From positions 1-48,638 of the forward strand of contig DFFP01000010.1 of NCBI GenBank assembly GCA_002372275.1: a stretch of DNA of 48,638 nt, given 5' to 3'. Below the pieces are notes generated by a model. The model saw nothing but the letters and a program-made list of their open reading frames with translations, had not been told where the DNA came from and ran no database searches. The position numbers were made by a program, and so were the translations under genes. Of this stretch, positions 42,232 to 48,638 are shown piece after piece; within the stretch, counting starts at the first letter, position 1, and every line of letters starts with the position of its first letter. This DNA comes from Alphaproteobacteria bacterium UBA3773 (GTDB lineage: Bacteria > Pseudomonadota > Alphaproteobacteria > RF32 > CAG-239).

Positions 42232-43185
42232 TTAAAACATCCCTTTTTTCTTGAAATAAATGATTGTGAAGATGGTCAAAATGGCGGAAAACGAAATAAC
42301 GACCAAAAATCCATACGGATTTTTAGCCCAAGGCACATCCACATTCATTCCCCAAAACGAGGCCAGCATGGTCGGAATCGATAAAATAATCGTAATGGCT
42401 GCCAAAAATTTCATCACGAGGTTCAAGTTGTTATTGATGATTGATGCAAATCCGTCCATCATCCCCTCTAAAATGGAGCGGTGCATATCAACCATTTCGA
42501 TAGCTTGTTTGTTGTCCACAATCACATCTTCTAAACCATCGATATCCTCTTCGGTAAATGTAATGACTTTTGAAAGAGAGGGAAGTCTGAGCATCCGAAG
42601 GAGTTTGAGCAAAACAACGTGATTGTCTTTGAGGGCTGTTGTAAAGTAAACAAGAGATTTTTGAATCTCAATTAAATCAAAGAGGGCTTTGTTTTTGGTT
42701 GTTTTTCGAATGGAATACTCAATTTCTTCCGTTTTTTGGTTAATGATGGCCAAATATTTCAAATAGTATTGCGTACACTTTGTCAGAATTGAGAGCAAAA
42801 AGCGCCCGCGAATACGCGTGTCAAATGTTTTAGCCGTGTTTTTGTTAAAGCTGCTGATGATTCGATTGTCGCGCGAACAAATGGTCATAAAATTCTTTTT
42901 TGTAAAGAAAAGTCCGCAAGGAAGTGTATCAAAATTTCCTTCATCATCTAAAAGCGGTAAATTGATAATCAGCGACAAAGCGTTGTCTTCAAATTCGACT
43001 CTGGAACGCTCGTTTAAGTCCAAAGCGTTTTTAAGCATATCAAAATCTAGTTTTAACTGTGTTGAAACTTTGAGGAGTTCCTCATCGTTTGGATTAATCA
43101 GATTATACCAAGAAAAAGAAGAAGGCTTGTTTTTTTTGAGCTTAACAAGTTTCCCGCCGTCTTCCGATTTGTAAATTCTTAACAT
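42232..43185 (-). CDS. corA: CorA-family magnesium/divalent metal transporter
   Basis: A 317-residue CorA channel. The large cytoplasmic N-terminal domain ends in a long helix (VVDNKQAIEMVDMHRSILEG), then TM1, the signature SFWGMNVDVPW (Gly-Met-Asn), and TM2 with the basic end FKKKGMF. AAAGGAGG seven to eight bases before Met 43185 sets the start; a frame open to 43260 would run into the tRNA gene. Substrate is probably Mg2+, but Co2+ or Ni2+ is possible. Confidence 0.94.
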   Translation of the reverse strand: MLRIYKSEDGGKLVKLKKNKPSSFSWYNLINPNDEELLKVSTQLKLDFDMLKNALDLNERSRVEFEDNALSLIINLPLLDDEGNFDTLPCGLFFTKKNFMTICSRDNRIISSFNKNTAKTFDTRIRGRFLLSILTKCTQYYLKYLAIINQKTEEIEYSIRKTTKNKALFDLIEIQKSLVYFTTALKDNHVVLLKLLRMLRLPSLSKVITFTEEDIDGLEDVIVDNKQAIEMVDMHRSILEGMMDGFASIINNNLNLVMKFLAAITIILSIPTMLASFWGMNVDVPWAKNPYGFLVVISFSAILTIFTIIYFKKKGMF

Positions 43186-43230
43186 GGCAGGCCTCCTTTT
43201 GATGAAAACAAATTTTGAGATTTTAGGGAT

Positions 43231-43316
43231 TGGTGCGGCCAAGAAGACTTGAACTTCCATGAACTTAGTTCATAACGACCTCAACGTTACGCGTCTACCA
43301 ATTTCGCCATGGCCGC
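43231..43316 (-). tRNA. tRNA-Leu (anticodon GAG)
   Basis: On the minus strand it begins GCGGCCA and ends TGGCCGC-A-CCA, a perfect 7-bp acceptor stem with encoded CCA. The anticodon stem-loop is TAACG-TTGAGGT-CGTTA, giving GAG. A long variable arm (GAACTAAGTTC) and TTCAAGT T-loop confirm a class II leucine tRNA reading CUC/CUU. It is 45 bases upstream of corA in the same direction. Confidence 0.97.
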
Positions 43317-43397
43317 AAATTCCCTACAAGAGACGAGATATCTTTAATCTATATCACGAAAAGAATCAAGTCTTTTTTTTATTTTTTTGCACTTTTT

Positions 43398-44261
43398 TTA
43401 GCGATACTTAATTGAAAAAGTATTTTTGTTTCCTTTTGCAGCCTCTGTTGCCTCCTCGACAGTGTAGATACGCTTCACATTATGATATTCTTTACCTGCA
43501 CCCATATCAGAAAAACTGGCATACTTTTTACCATCAACGATATAAAAATCTCCGTCTTTGGAATAGGCTTTAATTTCAATTAAATTACTATGTGTTCCTT
43601 CATTATTTGTAAAATTATTTCTTGAAATATCTGAATTTCTAAAAGCCTGTTCACATAAAGATTTTTTTGCTTCAGAACAATAAACTTTTACCTCGTTATA
43701 GGTATTATTGTATCCTAGACCGAATCCGTCAAAAACTGAAGTAGATATAGATGTTACAGAATCCGGAATAACTAATACTTCAATACCATTCATCCACGCA
43801 AAAGCCTGGTTATTAATTGTTGTTAGACCTTCCGGTAGAATGAGTTCTTTAATCGGTGGATAACCTGTTTTAAAAGCTGCATATTCGATGGTTTTTAATG
43901 TTGGAGAAAATGTAAGAGTTTCCAATTTTGTATTATGATAAAAAGCACCAACTCCAATTGTTTCTACTTCAGATTGAGACATATCTACACTGCGGATGTT
44001 AGAAGTATTGCTGTCAGAGCCATGAAAAGCGTCTGTACCGATTGATTTTATTGTGCCTTTAATCACGACATCATAAATATTCAAATTACCATCAAAAGCA
44101 TAACTTTTAATGGAAGCATTTTCGCCCGTCCCTGTCACAGTCAGTAAACCTTTATCATCTAAGGTATATGTACATCCCGTTCCGCAACTTCCGCTTGAAG
44201 CGGCAAAGGCATTTGAAGAAGTTAAGACAGCCATCAAGCTTAAAACCAAAATCTTGTTCAT
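43398..44261 (-). CDS. BspA-like leucine-rich repeat protein C with shared C-terminal tail
   Basis: A 287-residue secreted protein. The signal peptide is MNKILVLSLM...SNAFA, then CGTGCTYTLDDKGLLTVTG, the shared Cys-x3-Cys-Thr module. Residues ~55-190 carry about five LRR_5/BspA units (TIEYAAFKTG; LPEGLTTINNQAFAWMNGIE; IPDSVTSISTSVFDG). Then come a Cys-containing stretch (VYCSEAKKSLCEQAFRNS), DGKKYASFSDMGAGKEY (paralogous to the linker in B), and the tail beginning VKRIYTVEEA and ending GNKNTFSIKYR. AAAGGAG lies 7 bases before ATG. Confidence 0.88.
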   Translation of the reverse strand: MNKILVLSLMAVLTSSNAFAASSGSCGTGCTYTLDDKGLLTVTGTGENASIKSYAFDGNLNIYDVVIKGTIKSIGTDAFHGSDSNTSNIRSVDMSQSEVETIGVGAFYHNTKLETLTFSPTLKTIEYAAFKTGYPPIKELILPEGLTTINNQAFAWMNGIEVLVIPDSVTSISTSVFDGFGLGYNNTYNEVKVYCSEAKKSLCEQAFRNSDISRNNFTNNEGTHSNLIEIKAYSKDGDFYIVDGKKYASFSDMGAGKEYHNVKRIYTVEEATEAAKGNKNTFSIKYR

Positions 44262-44280
44262 TGTTTTCTCCTTTTAACTT

Positions 44281-44318
44281 AAAAAAAATCCATTTCAGAT
44301 TAACAAAACCCAAAATGG
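44281..44318 (-). terminator. Intrinsic terminator inside leader C
   Basis: On the minus strand, CCATTTTGGG and the matching ...AAATGG close a stem followed by A and eight T, 20 bases before the start of gene C. It directly follows strand 3 of the leader, as in copies A and B. Confidence 0.78.
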
Positions 44319-44449
44319 AGGAGTCAAACAACTGTGAACAAGCCCAGTCTCCCTTATTCGAAGCAAAAAGCTCTTATATCGGGAACTCCTCATCAAAAGG
44401 AGTTTACTTGTTCAAAAACGTTGTTTGGACGTCGCAACCATCCGGTTAC
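44281..44449 (-). promoter_or_regulatory. Structured 5' leader RNA, copy C (candidate attenuator or riboswitch)
   Basis: In transcript order: P1 GTAACC-GGAT-GGTTGC (44449-44434); P2 around ACGT...ACGT (about 44433-44418); outer helix P3, GAACAAG (44413-44407) with CTTGTTC (44342-44336), a perfect 7 bp; switch hairpin AACTCCT (44404-44398) with AGGAGTT (44390-44384); inner motif ATAAGAGC-TTTTT-GCTTCGAATAAG (about 44380-44357); strand 3 GACTCCT (44325-44319), complementary to AGGAGTT; terminator. It aligns with leader B over the switch, ATAAG and AGACTG segments. Confidence 0.78.
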
Positions 44450-44455
44450 AATATC

Positions 44456-44484
44456 ATTCTATCTGAAATTCTCACTAAATTCAA
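44456..44484 (-). promoter_or_regulatory. Promoter of leader RNA C
   Basis: On the minus strand, -35 TTGAAT (44484-44479) and -10 TAGAAT (44461-44456) have a 17-nt spacer, with P1 starting about 7 nt downstream. Confidence 0.7.
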
Positions 44485-44486
44485 TA

Positions 44487-44521
44487 AAAAAAAGCTCTAT
44501 TATGATTTTATAGAGCTTTGA
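44487..44521 (-). terminator. Terminator of marC
   Basis: On the minus strand, AAAGCTCTAT and ATAGAGCTTT pair and are followed by TTTTTT. It ends just upstream of the leader C promoter. Confidence 0.85.
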
Positions 44522-44540
44522 ATTTGAAAAAAAGTTTACC

Positions 44541-45128
44541 TTACAAACTTCTGAGCAGAAGTGAGATATTTGTAATAAAAAGCTTGACGGCTAAAGCAAG
44601 TAAGATGATACCAAAAATCTTTTTTAAGATATAAAGAAGACCGGGGCCTAAAAATTTTTCTAAATTTTTAGCCCATTTCAAATCAAGATAAATGATGATG
44701 GCATTGGCAACAATCGCTAAGATGATATTGAAAAGCTGATATTCTGCACGTAGTGAAAGAATCGTTGTCAATGACCCTGCCCCGACAATGAGCGGGACAA
44801 CCACCGGTGTGAAAGTTGCATCTTTTGGCAAATCTTCACTATCTCTGAAAATCGGAATATCTAAAATCATCTCGAGTGCCAAAATAAACAAAATAACCGA
44901 GCCTGCCACAGCAAATGAAGAAATATCAAGTCCGAAAAGTTTTAAGAATGCTTCACCGACATAAAGAAATCCGATAAATATTAAAAGCGTCATCAAAGCC
45001 GCACGTGAGGCGCTGACTGTCCGCCCGTGTTTTCGAAGGTTAATCACCACAGGCGTAGCCCCTATAATATCAATAATGGCGAACAAAACAACAAACGCTG
45101 CTATAAATTCCTGCATATCAAAAATCAT
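44541..45128 (-). CDS. MarC family integral membrane protein
   Basis: A 195-residue UPF0056/MarC protein with six hydrophobic segments. FAIIDIIGATPVVINLRK and a second half with TPVVVPLIVGAGSLTTILSL show the family's repeated Pro-Gly motifs. GAGAGG before Met 45128 (MIFDMQEF) sets the start; a frame to 45239 would add 37 residues through the nifJ terminator. Function of MarC is unproven. Confidence 0.92.
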   Translation of the reverse strand: MIFDMQEFIAAFVVLFAIIDIIGATPVVINLRKHGRTVSASRAALMTLLIFIGFLYVGEAFLKLFGLDISSFAVAGSVILFILALEMILDIPIFRDSEDLPKDATFTPVVVPLIVGAGSLTTILSLRAEYQLFNIILAIVANAIIIYLDLKWAKNLEKFLGPGLLYILKKIFGIILLALAVKLFITNISLLLRSL

Positions 45129-45214
45129 TAACAAACCTCTCTTGGGTAAATAAAAAACTGATTGGGTTGTAACAAAGTTTAAGGCAATGTCAAGAACTAT
45201 TCTCAAAACGCCAC

Positions 45215-45255
45215 AAAAAAACACTGCCTTTTTTTTCAAAGACAGTGTTTTTCGA
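45215..45255 (-). terminator. Terminator of nifJ
   Basis: On the minus strand AAAAACACTGTC and GGCAGTGTTTTTTTG form a stem with T-run, 11 bases after the nifJ stop. Confidence 0.82.
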
Positions 45256-45265
45256 TTCGAATTTA

Positions 45266-48200
45266 TTATTCAGAAACTTTTAAGGCGGACATGTGCTCTA
45301 AAAGGGCGCGTTTATCTGTCACGTCTTTTTGAGCTTCTGCCAAAAGCTTTTCATAACGCTGTGGATTCATTTTATTGACAATCTGGAAACGTGTTTCAGA
45401 GGCCATGTATTCTGCCAAGGGTTTACTCGGTGCTTTTGAATCAAGCATTAAAGGTGCTTTGCCTTCTTTAACGTTTTCAGGGTTAAAGCGATACAAAGGC
45501 CATGAACCTGTTTCAACGGCATCTTTTTGGTGTTGCAAACCATCTGCCATATTCAGACCTTGGTTGATACACGGGCTGTATGCGATAATGATTGAAGGAC
45601 CATCATAGCTTTCAGCTTCGTTAAAGGCTTTAATGACTTGAGAATCGTTGGCGCCGAGTGCCACTTGAGCCACATAAACTGATCCGTATGACATGGCAAT
45701 CATGCCCAAATCTTTTTTAGCGAGCTCTTTACCGGCTGTTGCAAATTTAGCAGATGCGCCACGCGGTGTTGCTTTAGATTGTTGACCGCCGGTGTTAGAA
45801 TAAACACCTGTATCCACAACCAAAATATTGACGTTTCTGCCCGATGCAATCACATGATCGACACCGCCGAAACCGATATCATAAGCCCAGCCATCACCAC
45901 CGATAATCCAAACGGATTTTTTAATCAGATAATCAGCCATCTCAAGCAAGTGTTCGGCCTCATCTGTTGAAATTGTTTTCAATTCTGATTTTAACTGTGC
46001 CACATAATCTCTTTGACGATCAATTTCTTCGTCTGTGGATTGCGGGTTGGAAACAATTTTATCTGCTACATCTGAGAGCTTATCTTTTAAGCTGCTTAAA
46101 AGTGCTAAAGCTGTTTCTCTGCCGTGATCGATTGAAAGACGCATACCAAGACCAAACTCGGCATTATCTTCAAACAGTGAGTTTGCCCAAGCCGGACCAT
46201 GACCTTTTTCATCTTTGGCATATGGTGTTGTCGGGAGGTTTCCTGAATAAATGGAAGAACAACCGGTTGCGTTTGCAACAACCATACGATCACCGAAAAG
46301 TTGGGTCAAAAGTTTGATATAAGGTGTTTCACCGCATCCGGCACAAGCGCCCGAGAACTCAAAGAGAGGTCTGATCATTTGTGTTGTTTTCGGCAAAGTC
46401 TTAGAAACTTCGGTACGTTTCACATAAGGAAGTGTTTCAAAGAAAGCCCAATTTTTCTTTTCTTCTTCCAAATGATTTTCAATATGATCCATATTGATGG
46501 CGTGTTTTTCAGGATTTTCTTTGTTCTTTGCCGGACAAGCCGTCACACAAACGCCGCATCCCGTACAATCTTCAGGTGAAATTTGAAGCATGAACTTTTT
46601 GCCGGCAAATTCTTTGCCCTTATAATCGGCAGATTTAAAGCCTTCCGGTGCATTTTTAAGTTCATCCTCTGAAGCGACTTTCATTCTGATAACGCCATGC
46701 GGACAAACAATAGAACATTTACCGCATTGAATACAGCTTGCCGGATCCCAAACCGGAATTTCGGTCGCGATACAGCGTTTTTCATATTGTGTGGTTGCTG
46801 TCGGCCATGTACCGTCGACAACATCTTGAAGTTCTGAAGTTGTAATTGTATCGCCTTTGTCAGCAATGAGTTTAGCTGTTAATTTTTGAACAAACTCAGG
46901 TGCATCAGCCGGTACAGGTGCCAAACGATGGAAGGTAGATGTGACGTGATCAGGATATTTGACTTCAAACAAGTGGGCCAGTGAAGCGTCCACAGCTGCA
47001 AAGTTCTTTTGAACAACAGCATCACCTTTTTTGGAGTATGTTTTCTTAATGGCTGCTTTAATAGCGTCAATAGCAACATCTCTTGGCAAAATGTTTGAAA
47101 TGGCAAAGAAACAAGTTTGCATTACGGTGTTAATGCGTTGTCCCATACCTGTTTCACGAGCAACTTCAACAGCATTGATGGTATAAAATTTCAAATGCTT
47201 CGAAATAATTTGTTCTTGAACTTCAATCGGTAAATGATTCCACACTTCTTCATGCGAATAAGGAGCATTAAGCAAGAATGTTGCACCATCTTTGGCAATT
47301 TTTAAGATGTCGATTTTTTGCATAAATTGAAATTGGTGACATGCTACAAAATCAGCAGATGTAATTAAATATGCCGAACGAATGGGGTTGTCTGAAAAAC
47401 GAAGGTGTGAAGTTGTCATCGAGCCGGATTTTCTGGAGTCGTAAACAAAATAGCCTTGCCCGTATTTACCGGCATCTTCTGCAATAATTTTAATGGAGTT
47501 TTTGTTAGCACCGACTGTTCCGTCAGCACCTAAGCCGAAGAAGACGGCACGAACAACATCTTGAGGTTCAACATCAAATTTTTCATCATATGAAAGTGAC
47601 TTATGCGTTAAATCATCAATAATACCAACCGTAAACCCATTAACAGGATTTGATGACATTGCATTATCAAATACGGCTTTGGCCATGGCAGGTGTAAATT
47701 CTTTTGAAGACAAGCCATAGCGACCGCCATAAATTTTCGGCAAGCTCTTTAATTTTCCATTTGAAAAAGCACGCGTCAGAGCTGTTGTCACATCAAGATA
47801 GAGTGGTTCACCGAGTGAACCGGATTCTTTGGTTCTATCCAAAACAGAAACTGTTTTAACAGTGCTCGGTAAAACTTTTAAGAATGATTCTTCAGGGAAC
47901 GGACGATAGAGATGAACTTTCAAAACGCCAAGCTTTGCCCCTTTGGCATTTAAGTATTCAATAGCTTCTTCAACCGTTTCGGCGCCTGACCCCATTACAA
48001 CAATCACATGTTCGGCATCTTGTGCGCCCGTATAATCAACAACATGATAACGACGGCCTGTAAGTTTATAGAATTTATCCATTTCTTCTTCAACAATACC
48101 TTCGACTTTGTCATAATAAGGATTGGAGGCTTCTCTTCCTTGGAAGAAAACGTCAGGATTTTGAGCTGTTCCTCTGATGACCGGTTTTTCAGGACGTAGA

Positions 48201-48638
48201 GCGTTTTTAGCGTTGAATTTATAATCAACACCTTCAAGCATAGCTCTTAAATCATCATCAGATAAAAGGGAAATCTTTTTAATTTCGTGAGAGGTTCTGA
48301 AACCATCGAAGAAATGGATGACAGGGGTCTTACCCTTGATAGCAACCAAGTGAGATAAAGGTGCTAAGTCTGCGACATCCTGAACAGACTGAGAACAGAT
48401 CATTGCAGCACCAGTTTGTCTACAAGCATAGACGTCACCATGATCACCAAAGATGGATAAGGAACGGCTAGCCAAAGAACGGGCGGCACAATGTAAGACA
48501 ATAGGTAATTCCTCACCGACCCACTTATAGATGTTAGGGATCATGAGTAATAAACCCTGAGAAGCGGTGTAAGTAGTAGCTAAAGCACCACCTTGAGCGG
48601 CACCATGAACAGCACCGGAAGCACCAGCTTCAGATTGC
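45266..48638 (-). CDS. nifJ: Pyruvate:ferredoxin (flavodoxin) oxidoreductase, N-terminus outside window
   Basis: The frame is open to the window edge: 31 codons (QSEAGASGAVHGAAQGG...) precede the Met at 48544, so 1123 residues are visible and roughly 50-60 are missing. The enzyme converts pyruvate and CoA to acetyl-CoA, CO2 and reduced ferredoxin or flavodoxin. Visible in order: the pyruvate-binding domain I/II region (ASQGLLLMIPN, SIFGDHGDVYACRQTG), a CoA-side domain, domain V with two [4Fe-4S] sets (CIQCGKCSIVCPHG and CTGCGVCVTACPAKN), the TPP domain with GACAGCGETPY and GGDGWAYDIGFGG, and NTGGQQSKATPRGA. All cluster Cys are intact. It indicates fermentative or anaerobic pyruvate metabolism and O2 sensitivity. 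Confidence 0.97.
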   Translation of the reverse strand, partial: QSEAGASGAVHGAAQGGALATTYTASQGLLLMIPNIYKWVGEELPIVLHCAARSLASRSLSIFGDHGDVYACRQTGAAMICSQSVQDVADLAPLSHLVAIKGKTPVIHFFDGFRTSHEIKKISLLSDDDLRAMLEGVDYKFNAKNALRPEKPVIRGTAQNPDVFFQGREASNPYYDKVEGIVEEEMDKFYKLTGRRYHVVDYTGAQDAEHVIVVMGSGAETVEEAIEYLNAKGAKLGVLKVHLYRPFPEESFLKVLPSTVKTVSVLDRTKESGSLGEPLYLDVTTALTRAFSNGKLKSLPKIYGGRYGLSSKEFTPAMAKAVFDNAMSSNPVNGFTVGIIDDLTHKSLSYDEKFDVEPQDVVRAVFFGLGADGTVGANKNSIKIIAEDAGKYGQGYFVYDSRKSGSMTTSHLRFSDNPIRSAYLITSADFVACHQFQFMQKIDILKIAKDGATFLLNAPYSHEEVWNHLPIEVQEQIISKHLKFYTINAVEVARETGMGQRINTVMQTCFFAISNILPRDVAIDAIKAAIKKTYSKKGDAVVQKNFAAVDASLAHLFEVKYPDHVTSTFHRLAPVPADAPEFVQKLTAKLIADKGDTITTSELQDVVDGTWPTATTQYEKRCIATEIPVWDPASCIQCGKCSIVCPHGVIRMKVASEDELKNAPEGFKSADYKGKEFAGKKFMLQISPEDCTGCGVCVTACPAKNKENPEKHAINMDHIENHLEEEKKNWAFFETLPYVKRTEVSKTLPKTTQMIRPLFEFSGACAGCGETPYIKLLTQLFGDRMVVANATGCSSIYSGNLPTTPYAKDEKGHGPAWANSLFEDNAEFGLGMRLSIDHGRETALALLSSLKDKLSDVADKIVSNPQSTDEEIDRQRDYVAQLKSELKTISTDEAEHLLEMADYLIKKSVWIIGGDGWAYDIGFGGVDHVIASGRNVNILVVDTGVYSNTGGQQSKATPRGASAKFATAGKELAKKDLGMIAMSYGSVYVAQVALGANDSQVIKAFNEAESYDGPSIIIAYSPCINQGLNMADGLQHQKDAVETGSWPLYRFNPENVKEGKAPLMLDSKAPSKPLAEYMASETRFQIVNKMNPQRYEKLLAEAQKDVTDKRALLEHMSALKVSE

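Noticed and set aside
42260..42622. 120-codon ORF on the plus strand
   Set aside because: Fully antisense to corA, which has all family motifs.
43186..43260. 25-residue N-terminal extension of CorA
   Set aside because: It runs through the 3' half of a tRNA-Leu gene; AAAGGAGG supports Met 43185.
44168..44521. 117-codon plus-strand ORF across leader C
   Set aside because: Antisense to gene C's signal peptide and leader; low-complexity Lys/Ser-rich, no ribosome site.

Overview
The window reads as AT-rich chromosome of a Gram-negative alphaproteobacterium. The evidence is lipid A/Kdo genes (lpxK, waaA), gene orders typical of alphaproteobacteria (zinc-ribbon/ftsE/ftsX/DUF218/plsC; lspA/BamF-like lipoprotein/two M16 peptidases/mutL), and a KHxSAxET-type PlsC. 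A large pyruvate:ferredoxin oxidoreductase (nifJ) and BspA-type leucine-rich repeat proteins point to an anaerobic, probably gut-associated lineage. The lineage is inference; no 16S gene is present.

Layout. 1-2.75 kb: a protein tail, a glycerophosphodiester phosphodiesterase and a convergent phosphoglycerol-transferase-like membrane sulfatase. 2.87-4.05 kb: promoter, structured RNA leader and secreted protein 'A'. 4.1-7.0 kb (minus): zinc-ribbon protein, yqeY, dnaG. 7.1-11.2 kb (plus): ftsE, ftsX, ydcF-like, plsC, mnmA. 11.2-16.7 kb: a trimeric autotransporter adhesin with a Skp-like partner, bracketed by two clusters of the same palindromic repeats. 16.7-19.7 kb (minus): DUF374 acyltransferase, waaA, lpxK. 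19.8-23.7 kb: lon and cstA. 23.8-25.4 kb: a second promoter, RNA leader and BspA-like protein 'B'. 25.4-30.4 kb: serS (minus), then trpS and a yejE/yejF-type transporter pair. 30.4-35.2 kb: small and hypothetical genes, argS, a minimal FtsK-like motor, slyX. 35.3-42.1 kb (minus): lspA, mini-BamF lipoprotein, M16 pair, pgi, mutL. 42.2-43.3 kb (minus): corA and tRNA-Leu(GAG). 43.4-44.5 kb (minus): a third promoter, RNA leader and BspA-like protein 'C'. 44.5-48.6 kb (minus): marC and nifJ, which runs off the window.

Most striking observation. Three unlinked genes (A at 3.1 kb, B at 24.0 kb, C at 44.3 kb) each carry the same roughly 190-210 nt leader: a 17-nt-spacer promoter, a 5' hairpin with a GGATGG-type loop, an outer helix enclosing a switchable hairpin and an ATAAG motif, a third strand able to replace one arm of that hairpin, and an intrinsic terminator just before the Shine-Dalgarno site. 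The helices are kept while their bases change, as expected of a selected RNA fold. The three proteins also share a Cys-x3-Cys-Thr module near the N-terminus and a C-terminal tail (RIYT..EA...NKN.FSI.YR), with different middles. I read this as a dispersed family of secreted proteins under one transcription-attenuating RNA element that I cannot match to a class I know. Everything else is mainly housekeeping, with local oddities listed in the findings.
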